In this document: in pieces, positions 1 through 8,289 of the stretch | How the letters are laid out: the number at the start of each line of letters is the position of its first letter | Numbering within the stretch: the stretch's first letter is position 1 | DNA from: Actinomycetes bacterium | GTDB taxonomy: Bacteria > Actinomycetota > UBA4738 > HRBIN12 | Reading direction: 5' to 3' | DNA: 49,417 nt | Assembly: GCA_021155985.1 (NCBI GenBank) | Contig: JAJNBA010000014.1 | Coordinates: 1-49,417, forward strand | The notes under the pieces: generated by a model | Told to the model about the DNA's origin: nothing | What the model saw: the letters and a program-made list of their open reading frames with translations, nothing else | Database searches by the model: none | Made by a program: the position numbers and the translations under genes

Positions 1-606
1 ATGTCCTTCCGGGAACGCCTAGACACGCTCTCGCGAGGTGAGATCGCCGGGCTGATCGTCGTGTTCGTGGCGGTGCTGGGCGGCGCCGGGCTCTGGTACG
101 CCCGCTCATTGCCCAAGCCTGTCACCATCGCCCGGGCGGCGCCCGGCGGCGCCTCGCTGGGATCGCCGTCGTCGAGTCCTGTCGTGACGATCATCGTCGA
201 CGTCGCGGGCGAGGTCGAACGGCCAGGCGTGTACGAGTTCGCCGAAGGCGATCGCGTGATCGACGCGATCGAGCGGGCGGGCGGCCAGCTGCCGAAGGCC
301 GACCTCAGCCTCTTGAACCTTGCGGCGCCACTGACCGACGGGACGCAGATCCTCGTTCCGAGGGCGGGGCCGCCGAGCGTCGTCGTGCCGGGAGGGACGG
401 CGGGCTCGTCGGGCGGCCTCATCAACATCAACTCCGCGTCGGCGACGGAGCTGGAGACGCTCTCGGGTATCGGCGAGGTGCTCGCGGCCACGATCGTGGA
501 GTACCGAGAGCAGAACGGCCCGTTCGCATCGGTCGACGACCTGATGGACGTGAGCGGGATCGGTCCCGCGACGCTCGAGGAGATCCGCGACCAGGTCACG
601 GTCTGA
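1..606 (+). CDS. comEA: ComEA-like DNA-binding competence protein
   Basis: The 201-aa protein has a short cytoplasmic N-terminus, one membrane segment at about residues 16-36, an SLBB-type domain (about 63-120, with VDVAGEVERPGVY) and a C-terminal helix-hairpin-helix pair (about 140-200, with ININSASATELETLSGIG and GIGPATLEEI). This is the standard ComEA order. The family binds incoming double-stranded DNA outside the membrane and passes it to ComEC. comEC follows after 9 bases, so the two are probably one operon. The ATG lies on the first base of the window; the N-terminus looks natural, but a longer start cannot be excluded because no upstream sequence is visible. Confidence 0.93.
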   Translation: MSFRERLDTLSRGEIAGLIVVFVAVLGGAGLWYARSLPKPVTIARAAPGGASLGSPSSSPVVTIIVDVAGEVERPGVYEFAEGDRVIDAIERAGGQLPKADLSLLNLAAPLTDGTQILVPRAGPPSVVVPGGTAGSSGGLININSASATELETLSGIGEVLAATIVEYREQNGPFASVDDLMDVSGIGPATLEEIRDQVTV

Positions 607-615
607 GGGCAGCCC

Positions 616-3015
616 GTGAGCGCGTGGATGCTCCCGGCCGCAGCCGCGGCGTTCGCTCTCGGTCTCCTCGGCTCGGGAGCGGCCCCGGGCTGGCTGGCAC
701 CGTGGATGGCGTTCGCCGCCGGGCTCGTGCTGCTCGGCGCGGGATGGCTCGCGGCCGGGCGCGAGCGGCGCGGCCCCGGCGCGCTCGCCCGGGCCGGGCT
801 CGTCGCCCCTGAACACGAGGTCGTTGAGGCCGTCGGTGGGCGCCGCGTCGTGCCGTCCATCACGCCGATCGTCGCAGCTGCGATCTCGCTCGCGGGTGTG
901 CTTACCCTCGGCGTGGGCTGGGGCACGTTCCACGATCGGGGTCTGGAGGAAGCCCTCCTCGCGTCCCTCGCCCCCGAGCGGGTCGTCCTCGGTGGATCGC
1001 TCAAGACCGACCCCAAGGAGACGACCTTCGGCTGGTCCGCGGTCGCCCTCGCCCAGCGCGTCGAGTGGCCGGACGGCGCGGCGACGCTCCGGTCCTCGAT
1101 CTGGATCAGCGGGAGCGACGAGATGCCGGGGGCTCGCCGGGGCGACCGGGTTCGATTGGAAGGGACGCTTCGGGTCCCCGACGACGAGCGCTTCGCCGAG
1201 GCGCTCCGTCACAAGGGCATCCCGGCGCAGCTCCAGCTCCAGACGCTGACGCGCCTGGGTCCGTCCTCCAGCTCATTCATCAGCGCGACGCAGTCGGTCC
1301 GACGGATCGTGGGCCGCTCGATCGAAGGCGTGTTCCCTCGCAAGGAGGCGGGCCTGCTCCTCGGTCTCCTCCTCGGCGACGATTCGCAGCTCGACCCCGG
1401 GCTCGAGCGGGATTTCCGGGCGTCCGGGCTGAGCCACCTGCTCGTCGTCTCGGGCGGGAACGTCGCGATGGTCCTCGCCCCGGTCCTGGCCGCGACCACG
1501 CTGCTGCGGCTCCCGCGATGGCCGAAGTTCGCCGTGGGTTTCGGCGCCGTGGCGTTCTTCACGATCCTGACGGGTGCGGAGCCCTCGGTGCTCCGCGCGG
1601 GGGTGATGGCCTGTCTCGCGCTCGTCGGGATGCTCGCGGGCAGGCCGCGCACCACCGCGTCGATCCTCTCGGCGGCCGTGCTGGGCCTGCTCGTCCTCGA
1701 CCCATGGCTCGCTCGGTCCGTGGGCTTCCAGCTGAGCGTCACCGCGACGGCCGGGATGGTGGCGCTCGCCTCGCCGCTCGCCGAACACTTCGGCCGGTTC
1801 GCGCCCGGACCGATCGCCGCGGCTGCGGGAGCGACGATCTCCGCGCAACTCGGCGTGACCCCGGTCCTGCTGTACCACTTCCACGAGGTTCCGCTGGCGA
1901 CGCTGCCCGCGAACCTCGCCGCGTTCCCACTGGTGGCCCCGTCACTCCTGCTCGGCGCCGTCGCTGCCGGGACCGGTCTGATCTGGTTCCCTCTCGGGCG
2001 GCTCGTGGCGGCGATCGCGCTCCTGCCGATGCGATGGCTCGAGCTCGTCGCCGATCACCTCGGGAAGGCGCCGCTCGGCTACCTGACGGCCGAGGGCGGC
2101 TTGCTCGTCCTCGTGGGCGGGACGGCGCTCGTCGCCGGGATCGTCGTGTGGGTCCGCACCGGGTGGAAGCCTTCGCGAACGCTGATCGCGGCCGCGATCG
2201 CCTCGATGCCGTTCTTCGTCTGGGCGTCCGCGCTGGGCACCGGCCCGCCCGAGGGGCTCACGGTTCGGTTCTTCGACGTGGGACAGGGCGATGCAGCTCT
2301 CCTCACCACACCGGAAGGGGCCGCGGTGCTCGTCGACGGCGGGCCGGAACGCGATCAGGTCGCGACGGAGCTCTCCGCGCTGGCGATCAAGCGTCTCGAC
2401 ATCGTGGTGGCGAGTCACCCCCACGCCGATCACATCGTCGGCCTCCCGTCGGTCCTCGCGCGGCTCCCCGTGGGGCTCCTCCTGCAACCCGGATGCGAGG
2501 GTGAGCCGTCGCCTCTCCAGGCCGATCTGGATCGAGCGATCGCCGACGAGGGGGTCGAGGTGCAGAACCCTCGCGCCGGCGACACCTTCTGGCTCGAGTC
2601 GCTCCGGCTCGACGTCCTGTCACCCCACCGGTGCTGGACCGGCACCGAGTCCGATGCCAACAACGATGCGATCGTGATCCGTGCCACCTACGAGGGCGAC
2701 GTCGTGCTGATCGCGAGCGAGCCCGAGGAGCCGGCGCAGGAGTGGCTGGTGGGATCCGGGGTCGATCTCCGTGCCGACATCCTCAAGGTTCCCCATCACG
2801 GCGCCGCGACCTCGATCCCCGAGTTCTTCGAGGCGGTCCGGGCAGACGCTGCCGTCGTGTCGGTGGGGGAGAACGACTACGGTCACCCGACCGCCTTCAC
2901 CCTCGATGCGCTCGCCGCATCCGGGTCGCAGGTCTGGCGCACGGATCGGCAGGGCACGATCACCGTCGTCTTCGCAGGTCCGGACCCAACGGTAAAGTTC
3001 GAGCGATGGGGATGA
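616..3015 (+). CDS. comEC: ComEC/Rec2 DNA uptake channel
   Basis: The 799-aa protein combines an N-terminal hydrophobic segment, a DUF4131-like extracytoplasmic region, a central multi-spanning competence domain (about residues 250-540, including HLLVVSGGNVAMVLAP) and a C-terminal metallo-beta-lactamase-like domain with the metal motif SHPHADHIVG near residue 600. Length and order fit full-length ComEC. The family forms the channel that carries single-stranded DNA across the membrane, and the C-terminal domain is thought to act as the nuclease. The start is GTG at 616. The stop overlaps the start of holA, so the genes are probably co-transcribed. Confidence 0.95.
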   Translation: MSAWMLPAAAAAFALGLLGSGAAPGWLAPWMAFAAGLVLLGAGWLAAGRERRGPGALARAGLVAPEHEVVEAVGGRRVVPSITPIVAAAISLAGVLTLGVGWGTFHDRGLEEALLASLAPERVVLGGSLKTDPKETTFGWSAVALAQRVEWPDGAATLRSSIWISGSDEMPGARRGDRVRLEGTLRVPDDERFAEALRHKGIPAQLQLQTLTRLGPSSSSFISATQSVRRIVGRSIEGVFPRKEAGLLLGLLLGDDSQLDPGLERDFRASGLSHLLVVSGGNVAMVLAPVLAATTLLRLPRWPKFAVGFGAVAFFTILTGAEPSVLRAGVMACLALVGMLAGRPRTTASILSAAVLGLLVLDPWLARSVGFQLSVTATAGMVALASPLAEHFGRFAPGPIAAAAGATISAQLGVTPVLLYHFHEVPLATLPANLAAFPLVAPSLLLGAVAAGTGLIWFPLGRLVAAIALLPMRWLELVADHLGKAPLGYLTAEGGLLVLVGGTALVAGIVVWVRTGWKPSRTLIAAAIASMPFFVWASALGTGPPEGLTVRFFDVGQGDAALLTTPEGAAVLVDGGPERDQVATELSALAIKRLDIVVASHPHADHIVGLPSVLARLPVGLLLQPGCEGEPSPLQADLDRAIADEGVEVQNPRAGDTFWLESLRLDVLSPHRCWTGTESDANNDAIVIRATYEGDVVLIASEPEEPAQEWLVGSGVDLRADILKVPHHGAATSIPEFFEAVRADAAVVSVGENDYGHPTAFTLDALAASGSQVWRTDRQGTITVVFAGPDPTVKFERWG

Positions 3016-3941
3016 AGGCGGTTCCTCCCGTGACGCTCCTCTGGGGAGAGGACGACTTCCTCGTTCGCGAGGCTGCGCTCGCGCTCCTCGGCGATACCAA
3101 GGCGACGGAGGTCGACGCCGCAGAGTGGCAGGGCAGCGAGCTCCAGGGGCTGGCCACGCCGTCGCTGTTCGGCGAGCCGCGGGCGCTCCTCGTGAACGAC
3201 GCCCGGTCGCTCCGGAAGGAGACCCTCGACGAGATCGCGCGCTACCTCACCACGCCCGATCCGGACGCCACGCTCGTCCTCGCGTGCGTGGTCGTCGACC
3301 GCGGGAAGGTCCCGGCGGCCCTCCAGAAGCTGGTGGAGCCGCTCGGCGAGATCCGGAAGGTCGATGTCGCCCGCAAGGATCTCGAGACCTGGCTCGTCGG
3401 CCGCGCGAAGCAGCACGGGCTCGACCTCGCGATCCCCGGGGCCCGAGCGCTCGTCGAGACGCTGGGACCCGAGCCCGGCCAGCTCGTCGCGGCCCTCGGC
3501 CAGCTCCAGGACGTCTTCGCCGGGCAGCGCGTCGGCCCGCGCGAGATCGCCGGGCAGTTCCGCGGGCTGGGTGAGCAGAAGACGTGGGACCTCTGCGACC
3601 GGGCGTTCGGCAAGGACCTGCCCGGTGCGATCCGCTCGCTCCGGTCGATCGAGGAGGGCGGTGACGAGGCGATCATGGTCCTCGGTGGGATCGCGGCCCG
3701 GCTCCGCGATCTCCTGAAGGTCCGCTCGCTCCCGGACCGCATGCCGCCGGCCCAGGTGGCGAAGGAGGCCGGGCTCCGTTTCGACTGGCAGGCGCGCCGC
3801 TACCAGCAGCAGGCGAGGAACTTCTCGATGGAGCAACTCGTGGAGTTACACGACCGCGTGACCGAAGCCGATCGTGCGTTGAAGTCCGGCTCCACCGGCG
3901 ACGTCGTGATGCCCACCCTCGTCACCGCGATCGCCGGCTAG
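3006..3941 (+). CDS. holA: DNA polymerase III delta subunit
   Basis: This 311-aa HolA-family protein belongs to the clamp-loader complex, where delta opens the sliding clamp. The N-terminus (PPVTLLWGEDDFLVREAA) is the typical HolA opening, followed by a degenerate AAA+ fold and the C-terminal collar helices. The ATG at 3006 overlaps the end of comEC by ten bases; a second in-frame ATG lies at 3012. The comEA-comEC-holA-rpsT neighbourhood is common in Gram-positive bacteria. The stop codon lies in a CTAG shared with the convergent methyltransferase gene. Confidence 0.93.
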   Translation: MGMKAVPPVTLLWGEDDFLVREAALALLGDTKATEVDAAEWQGSELQGLATPSLFGEPRALLVNDARSLRKETLDEIARYLTTPDPDATLVLACVVVDRGKVPAALQKLVEPLGEIRKVDVARKDLETWLVGRAKQHGLDLAIPGARALVETLGPEPGQLVAALGQLQDVFAGQRVGPREIAGQFRGLGEQKTWDLCDRAFGKDLPGAIRSLRSIEEGGDEAIMVLGGIAARLRDLLKVRSLPDRMPPAQVAKEAGLRFDWQARRYQQQARNFSMEQLVELHDRVTEADRALKSGSTGDVVMPTLVTAIAG

Positions 3942-4555
3942 CGGGGCGACGACACCACCACGAACCACCGCCCGTCGAACAGCACGCGGGCTCCGCCGAA
4001 CTCGTCGGCGAGCTGTTCGGCCGTGAAGTAGCGCTTGAACACGCGATGCGACGACCCGTCGTTCAGGACGCGCTCCTGCATCTGCTCCGGCCGGACGTCG
4101 GGATGGATCTTCGCATCGACGACGACGAGTTCCGGCGCCACCCGCCGGCTCTCGACCAGGAACCGCCCACGTTGCTCCGGGATGAGGTGCCCGTAGAAGT
4201 GACCCGTGAAGACCCGATCGAAGGTGGCATCTCCGAACGGCAGCGCGAACGCGTCGGCGCGCACGAGCGGATGCGCGTGTCTGGCGCGCGATCCGGCGAG
4301 CATCCCGGCGCTCGCATCGACCCCCACGACGCTGCCGCGGAGATGCCTCGTGAGGAAGCCCGTCCCGCACGCGACGTCCACCGTGCGGGCCGCCGGCAAC
4401 GACGAGACCGCCTCGACCAGCGCGCGGACGTCCTCGTCCCACCCAAGGCGGTCACGTTCCGCGAAGAGCCCGGATCCCAGGTACCAGTCGTCGTACTCGG
4501 CCGAGCGGCGCTCGTAGTACGGCTCCATCGCGCGGTCGAGCGGGCGCTCTGCCAT
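3938..4555 (-). CDS. class I SAM-dependent methyltransferase
   Basis: The 205-aa protein carries the class I methyltransferase nucleotide-binding signature (TVDVACGTGFLTRHL), an acidic motif after strand 2 (VVGVDASAGML) and the later FDRVFTGHFYGHL segment. These support S-adenosylmethionine binding, but the substrate cannot be predicted; ubiquinone/menaquinone-type or small-molecule methylases look similar. It is transcribed toward holA and overlaps it by four bases. The -10 hexamer TACACT lies 7 nt before its ATG, so the mRNA may be leaderless and the ATG at 4555 well chosen. Confidence 0.85.
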   Translation of the reverse strand: MAERPLDRAMEPYYERRSAEYDDWYLGSGLFAERDRLGWDEDVRALVEAVSSLPAARTVDVACGTGFLTRHLRGSVVGVDASAGMLAGSRARHAHPLVRADAFALPFGDATFDRVFTGHFYGHLIPEQRGRFLVESRRVAPELVVVDAKIHPDVRPEQMQERVLNDGSSHRVFKRYFTAEQLADEFGGARVLFDGRWFVVVSSPR

Positions 4556-4562
4556 CGACCGC

Positions 4563-4568
4563 AGTGTA
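4563..4568 (-). promoter_or_regulatory. -10 hexamer TACACT, methyltransferase gene
   Basis: On the minus strand TACACT is followed by 7 nt and then the ATG of the methyltransferase gene. This matches the TANNNT-N6/7-start pattern repeated in the window and suggests transcription starting at or next to the A of the ATG. No -35 hexamer is obvious. Confidence 0.55.
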
Positions 4569-4596
4569 GGGACGGCTCGGCTGTGGAGGAGGTGAG

Positions 4597-4866
4597 CTAC
4601 TCGGCGCCGACGGAGCTGGCGGCCTTCGCGAGCCGGCTCTTGCGCCGGGCGGCCGTCCGCTTGTGGACGATGCCCTTCGCCACGGCTTTGTCGAGCGACC
4701 GCGCGGTCTCCCGCTGCCGGGCCTGGGCCTCCTCGGCGTCGCCGGCGTCCACCGCGGTGCGGATCTTCTTGGTGGACGTCTTGAGGGCAGTTCGGACGGC
4801 CTTGTTGCGCTCGGCGCGCTTCTCGTTCTGCTTGTTCCGCTTGATCTGCGACTTGATGTTGGCCAT
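4597..4866 (-). CDS. rpsT: 30S ribosomal protein S20
   Basis: This is an 89-aa basic protein with the characteristic S20 N-terminus ([19 protein letters not shown]) and the [19 protein letters not shown]-terminal part. S20 binds 16S rRNA early in small-subunit assembly. It stands alone on the minus strand downstream of the com-holA cluster, a placement seen in many bacteria. A TAGACT hexamer 9 nt before the ATG (4876-4881) is a plausible -10, which would leave a leader of only a few bases. Family membership is essentially certain. Confidence 0.97.
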   Translation of the reverse strand: MANIKSQIKRNKQNEKRAERNKAVRTALKTSTKKIRTAVDAGDAEEAQARQRETARSLDKAVAKGIVHKRTAARRKSRLAKAASSVGAE

Positions 4867-4875
4867 GAGCGAGGC

Positions 4876-4881
4876 AGTCTA
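4876..4881 (-). promoter_or_regulatory. -10 hexamer TAGACT, rpsT
   Basis: TAGACT on the minus strand is separated by 9 nt from the rpsT ATG. The same 9-nt spacing occurs for the sulfatase and zinc-ribbon genes, so these three may form a class with a 2-3 nt leader. Confidence 0.45.
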
Positions 4882-4902
4882 CCAGCGGGTTCGCGACGGG
4901 CT

Positions 4903-6609
4903 TCAGCCCGATCCCGCCGGGAGCGTGTATCGATCGTGGATCGCGTCGAGGATCCGGCCTCGGCTCTCACCGGGGTCGAGGTCCTCCTCGGACGACGTCG
5001 CGGCGAGGTCCGCGAGTGTGTCGTCGCCGATGGCTTCGCGGAACCAGCGCTCGTAGTCACGGCGCCCTAAGTGCCAGGCCCACGTCTCGTCGTCCACGCC
5101 CTCGGCGATCTCCGCGAACCGGGTGAGGTTCTGGACCTTCAAGTTGAGCTTGCCCTGGGGACCCGTGAAGAAGAAGGCGTCCTCTTCGAGGTCGCCCTCA
5201 GCGTATTTCCGGCGATGGCGCTTGAGGTCCTGTTTCGGCTCGATCGGCTGGATCGCCAACGGCTCGTCGTCGACGAACCAGATCACCGCGTCTTCCTTGC
5301 CTGGGTCGACGCCGACCACGTCCGGCGGGTCTCGCTCGGCCGCGCGCGCGAAGATCTCGAGGGACTCGGCGAAGCCGCCGGAGGGCGTGAGGACGACGTT
5401 CACGGGCTCCAGCGCTTCGCGTGTCATGGTATCCGCGTGGACGGTCACCAACACCATCGAGGCGACGTCTCGCGGCATCGACTCACCGGCCGTTGCAAGC
5501 CCGGCGGGAAGGAGATGATGTGCCTCGTCCACCACCATCCAGTGCGGTCGGCCGGTCCGCGTCCGGAGCTCCTGGATCCTTGGGAGCACCTTCTCGAGGA
5601 ACGCCGGCCGATCGTCGAGACGTACGCCCAGCAGGTTCAGCACCAGCGTCGTGCCCGGGTCGTCCAGGACGTCGAGCGCCTCCTCGACGGTCGGCTCCCG
5701 GTGGGGTGAGCCGAGCACGACCACGCCGTCCAGGGCGTCGTAGTCGCCCTCCGGATCGATCAGGAGCAACTGGTAGCGACGATCCGCGAGCTGCTCGAAG
5801 ACGCCGGTCGTGAGCGTGGACTTCCCGCTGCCCGACGGTCCGGTGATCAGGACGTTGGTCCGGTACGGTCGAAGCGTCACGGGCTCGCCGTCGCGCTCGG
5901 CGATCGGGATGTCGTGGCGCCGCAGCCGGTCCTCGAGATCGGCGAGGTCGTTCTCGACGAGCTCCTCGATCAGTTCCACCACCCCGGCGCCGTGGTCGCC
6001 GTTCGTCACGTGGTCGCACCGCTCCTTCACGGCGGGCAACGCGTTGGCGACGGCGACCGAGAGCTCGCAGCGATCCAGGAACGCGTGGTCGTTCTCCGCG
6101 TCGCCGACTCCGGCGACGTTGTGTGGCGAGAGACGCAGCGCGTCGAGCGCGGCCTGGAGCCCGGACGCCTTGTTGACCCCGGCGGGCAGGACCATCACGG
6201 CTCCCTTGTTGAAGATCACCTGCTGTTCCAGGCCGAGCTCGTGGATCACGTCGAGCACGGTCCGTTCGTGCGGCTCCCAGGTCGCCACGATCACGCGCCC
6301 GACGGAGAGCGGCTCGACCCCGCGGTCGCGCAACAAGTCCACCAACGAGGTCGGCGGCGGGTCGGCCAGCGTCTCGACCTCCTTCGTGGACGGATCCATC
6401 AGCACCGCGCCGTTCTCGGCGACGATCCGATCGAAGAGCTCCAGGTGCTCGAACGCCTGCTCCAGATCCTCGAGCTGCCGCCCGGTCACGAGCAGCGTCT
6501 TCCGCCCGCTTTCCCGGACGTCCTCCAGCGCGCCGACGACCTGGTCCGGGACCGCCCCATCGGAGGCGATCGTGCCGTCGTAGTCACAGGCGAGAGCTAC
6601 GTAGCGCAC
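4903..6609 (-). CDS. HAD-IIB phosphatase fused to P-loop ATPase
   Basis: The 568-aa protein has two enzymes in tandem. Residues 1-220 form a Cof-like HAD hydrolase: DYDGT near residue 9 supplies the nucleophile, VTGRQ is motif II, and VAGVGDAENDHAFL near 166 is motif IV. Residues 245-400 form a P-loop ATPase with Walker A GPSGSGKST (257-265) and Walker B WMVVDEAHH (357-365), resembling HerA/VirB4-type ATPases. A C-terminal region (about 430-540, with GPQGKLNLKVQNL) is specific to this two-domain family. The substrate is unknown; related proteins are often loosely annotated as phosphoglycolate phosphatases. The start is GTG, with a weak TAACAC hexamer 6 nt upstream. Confidence 0.85.
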   Translation of the reverse strand: MRYVALACDYDGTIASDGAVPDQVVGALEDVRESGRKTLLVTGRQLEDLEQAFEHLELFDRIVAENGAVLMDPSTKEVETLADPPPTSLVDLLRDRGVEPLSVGRVIVATWEPHERTVLDVIHELGLEQQVIFNKGAVMVLPAGVNKASGLQAALDALRLSPHNVAGVGDAENDHAFLDRCELSVAVANALPAVKERCDHVTNGDHGAGVVELIEELVENDLADLEDRLRRHDIPIAERDGEPVTLRPYRTNVLITGPSGSGKSTLTTGVFEQLADRRYQLLLIDPEGDYDALDGVVVLGSPHREPTVEEALDVLDDPGTTLVLNLLGVRLDDRPAFLEKVLPRIQELRTRTGRPHWMVVDEAHHLLPAGLATAGESMPRDVASMVLVTVHADTMTREALEPVNVVLTPSGGFAESLEIFARAAERDPPDVVGVDPGKEDAVIWFVDDEPLAIQPIEPKQDLKRHRRKYAEGDLEEDAFFFTGPQGKLNLKVQNLTRFAEIAEGVDDETWAWHLGRRDYERWFREAIGDDTLADLAATSSEEDLDPGESRGRILDAIHDRYTLPAGSG

Positions 6610-6681
6610 GCGCCTGTGTTACCCGTGGAACTCGCCCATCACTCCTCGGGAGGGCACATCATGCGGATCCTCTCTCGACGT

Positions 6682-8193
6682 TCACCGCCGAGCGATCTCG
6701 TAGATCGCCCCCTGGTCGATCGACACCACGAACACCGATCCGTTGGGCGCCGTCTCGATGTCCGTCACGACGCCGAAGTCCGTCCCGATCAACAGGCTCT
6801 CGCTTTCGGTCATCTCGTGGAACGTCAGGTTGTCGGCGACACGATCCTGCAACCTCGGGTCGTCGACCGCGATCCTCCGTCGGTTCCCGGTCAGGTTGAA
6901 CCGGAAGAGAGGCCCGCCCAGCGGCTCCGGGACGGAGAACCCTACGAGCAGGTCCCCCGAGAACGACGGTCCGAGGCCGCCGCCGTCCACGAACCCGATC
7001 GCTGCCGGCGCGAGCACGTGCTTCCAGCTGAACTCGGGATCGCTGTACCGCGAGCCGGGCACGACGAAGAGTCGTGACCGTGCCTCGTCCGGCGTGTCGG
7101 CGATCCGCTCCGGTCCCCACCGGAACTGTTGGAGGTTCGGGAAGTCCTCGTGGTGGAGCGAGGTGGTCTCTATCTCCTTGTACTGGGAGATCCGTGCGAG
7201 GGGACCGATCACCTGGATCCACCCCGAATTCATCCCCGGCTCCACGAGGTTCAGCTCGTCGAACGCGTCCTCACCGTTCTCCTGGTCCCAGAGCCGTCCG
7301 GAGACGGGGTCGAACGCCATGCCGAAGCTGTTGCGTATGCCGTACGCGAAGGTCATCTGGAGGTTGGCGCCGACCTCGCCGCCGATGTCCGCGCCCGCAT
7401 CGAAGAGCGGGTTGTCGTCGGGGATCGTCCCGTCGTCGTTCAGGCGGACGATGACGCCGGCGTAGTGCGCGTCGTCGGGCTCCGGACCGCCGAACTGGTC
7501 GTCCGGCACGGTCGGCCCCAGACCGGTCGCGGTCGGTCCCGAGGGCAGGTTCTGCAGCTGGCCGCGGCGACCGACGTCCCCGATCATCACGTACAGCTTG
7601 CCGTCGGGCCCGAACGCGAGGATCCCGCCGTCATGGTTGCCTCGTTCCGGCTGGCCCTCATCGCCCTGATCCGGCGGCTCCGGCGCACCGTCCTGCTGGA
7701 TCGCGCGGACCCGCAGCAGGGTGCGGTCGAACGTCAGTGTCGAGCCGTCCCAGGTGAAGCGATCCACCCGGTTGCCGAGGAACGGGGTCTCGGAGAGGAC
7801 GTCCGTGTCGGCTCCGGTCGTGCTCTCCGTCCAGAAGAGGTACACGAGGTTCGTCGCGGGGAAGTCCGGGTGCAGCGCGATGCCGAGCAGCCCCCGCTCG
7901 GAGCCGAAGTTGACCGCGAGGTCGAGCGCGGTCGAGGTGACGTCACCGCCGGCGACGACGAGCACCTTCCCGGTGTTCTTCTCCAGGACGAACAGGCGCC
8001 GGTCGTCGAGGAACGCGATGCTCGTCGGAGTCACGAGGCCGTCGACGACCGTCCGCAGGGCGAGTCGTGGATCGAGGATCGTCGGCCCTGGGTTCTGGGC
8101 CTGCGCCGCAGCCCATGGGACCAGGATCATCAGCGCGAGCACCGACGAAGCAACGGCGCGACCGCGGATCGCGCGCACGCGTGGGCGTGCCAT
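6682..8193 (-). CDS. exported PQQ-dependent sugar dehydrogenase
   Basis: The 503-aa protein starts with a Sec-type signal (about residues 1-31, ending WAAAQAQ) and continues as a six-bladed glucose/sorbosone dehydrogenase propeller: [50 protein letters not shown] and [16 protein letters not shown] are recognisable family segments. The family oxidises aldose sugars outside the cell using PQQ; the substrate here is not determined. The open frame extends far upstream, but only the ATG at 8193 has both a signal peptide and a ribosome binding site (GGGAGG, 6 nt spacing). That site lies in a hairpin, described separately. Confidence 0.86.
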   Translation of the reverse strand: MARPRVRAIRGRAVASSVLALMILVPWAAAQAQNPGPTILDPRLALRTVVDGLVTPTSIAFLDDRRLFVLEKNTGKVLVVAGGDVTSTALDLAVNFGSERGLLGIALHPDFPATNLVYLFWTESTTGADTDVLSETPFLGNRVDRFTWDGSTLTFDRTLLRVRAIQQDGAPEPPDQGDEGQPERGNHDGGILAFGPDGKLYVMIGDVGRRGQLQNLPSGPTATGLGPTVPDDQFGGPEPDDAHYAGVIVRLNDDGTIPDDNPLFDAGADIGGEVGANLQMTFAYGIRNSFGMAFDPVSGRLWDQENGEDAFDELNLVEPGMNSGWIQVIGPLARISQYKEIETTSLHHEDFPNLQQFRWGPERIADTPDEARSRLFVVPGSRYSDPEFSWKHVLAPAAIGFVDGGGLGPSFSGDLLVGFSVPEPLGGPLFRFNLTGNRRRIAVDDPRLQDRVADNLTFHEMTESESLLIGTDFGVVTDIETAPNGSVFVVSIDQGAIYEIARR

Positions 8194-8197
8194 GAGC

Positions 8198-8229
8198 AAC
8201 CTCCCGTCTCGGCACCCCCTCGGGAGGTT
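8198..8229 (-). promoter_or_regulatory. hairpin covering the dehydrogenase ribosome binding site
   Basis: A perfect 9-bp inverted repeat (AACCTCCCG at 8198-8206, CGGGAGGTT at 8221-8229) with a 14-nt spacer lies just before the sugar dehydrogenase ATG. In the minus-strand transcript the downstream arm contains the Shine-Dalgarno GGGAGG, so folding would hide it. Whether this acts as an RNA switch or a DNA operator cannot be decided from sequence. No known riboswitch family was recognised. Confidence 0.5.
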
Positions 8230-8277
8230 TACGGTCCGGACCCGATCCGGGTTCGCCGTCGGGACGGACTGCCCCCG

Positions 8278-8283
8278 TACGAT
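8278..8283 (+). promoter_or_regulatory. -10 hexamer TACGAT, lepA
   Basis: TACGAT is followed by exactly 6 nt and then the GTG of lepA, predicting a leaderless mRNA. The spacing supports GTG at 8290 over the nearby out-of-frame ATG at 8282, which lies inside the hexamer. Confidence 0.6.
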
Positions 8284-8289
8284 GGACCC

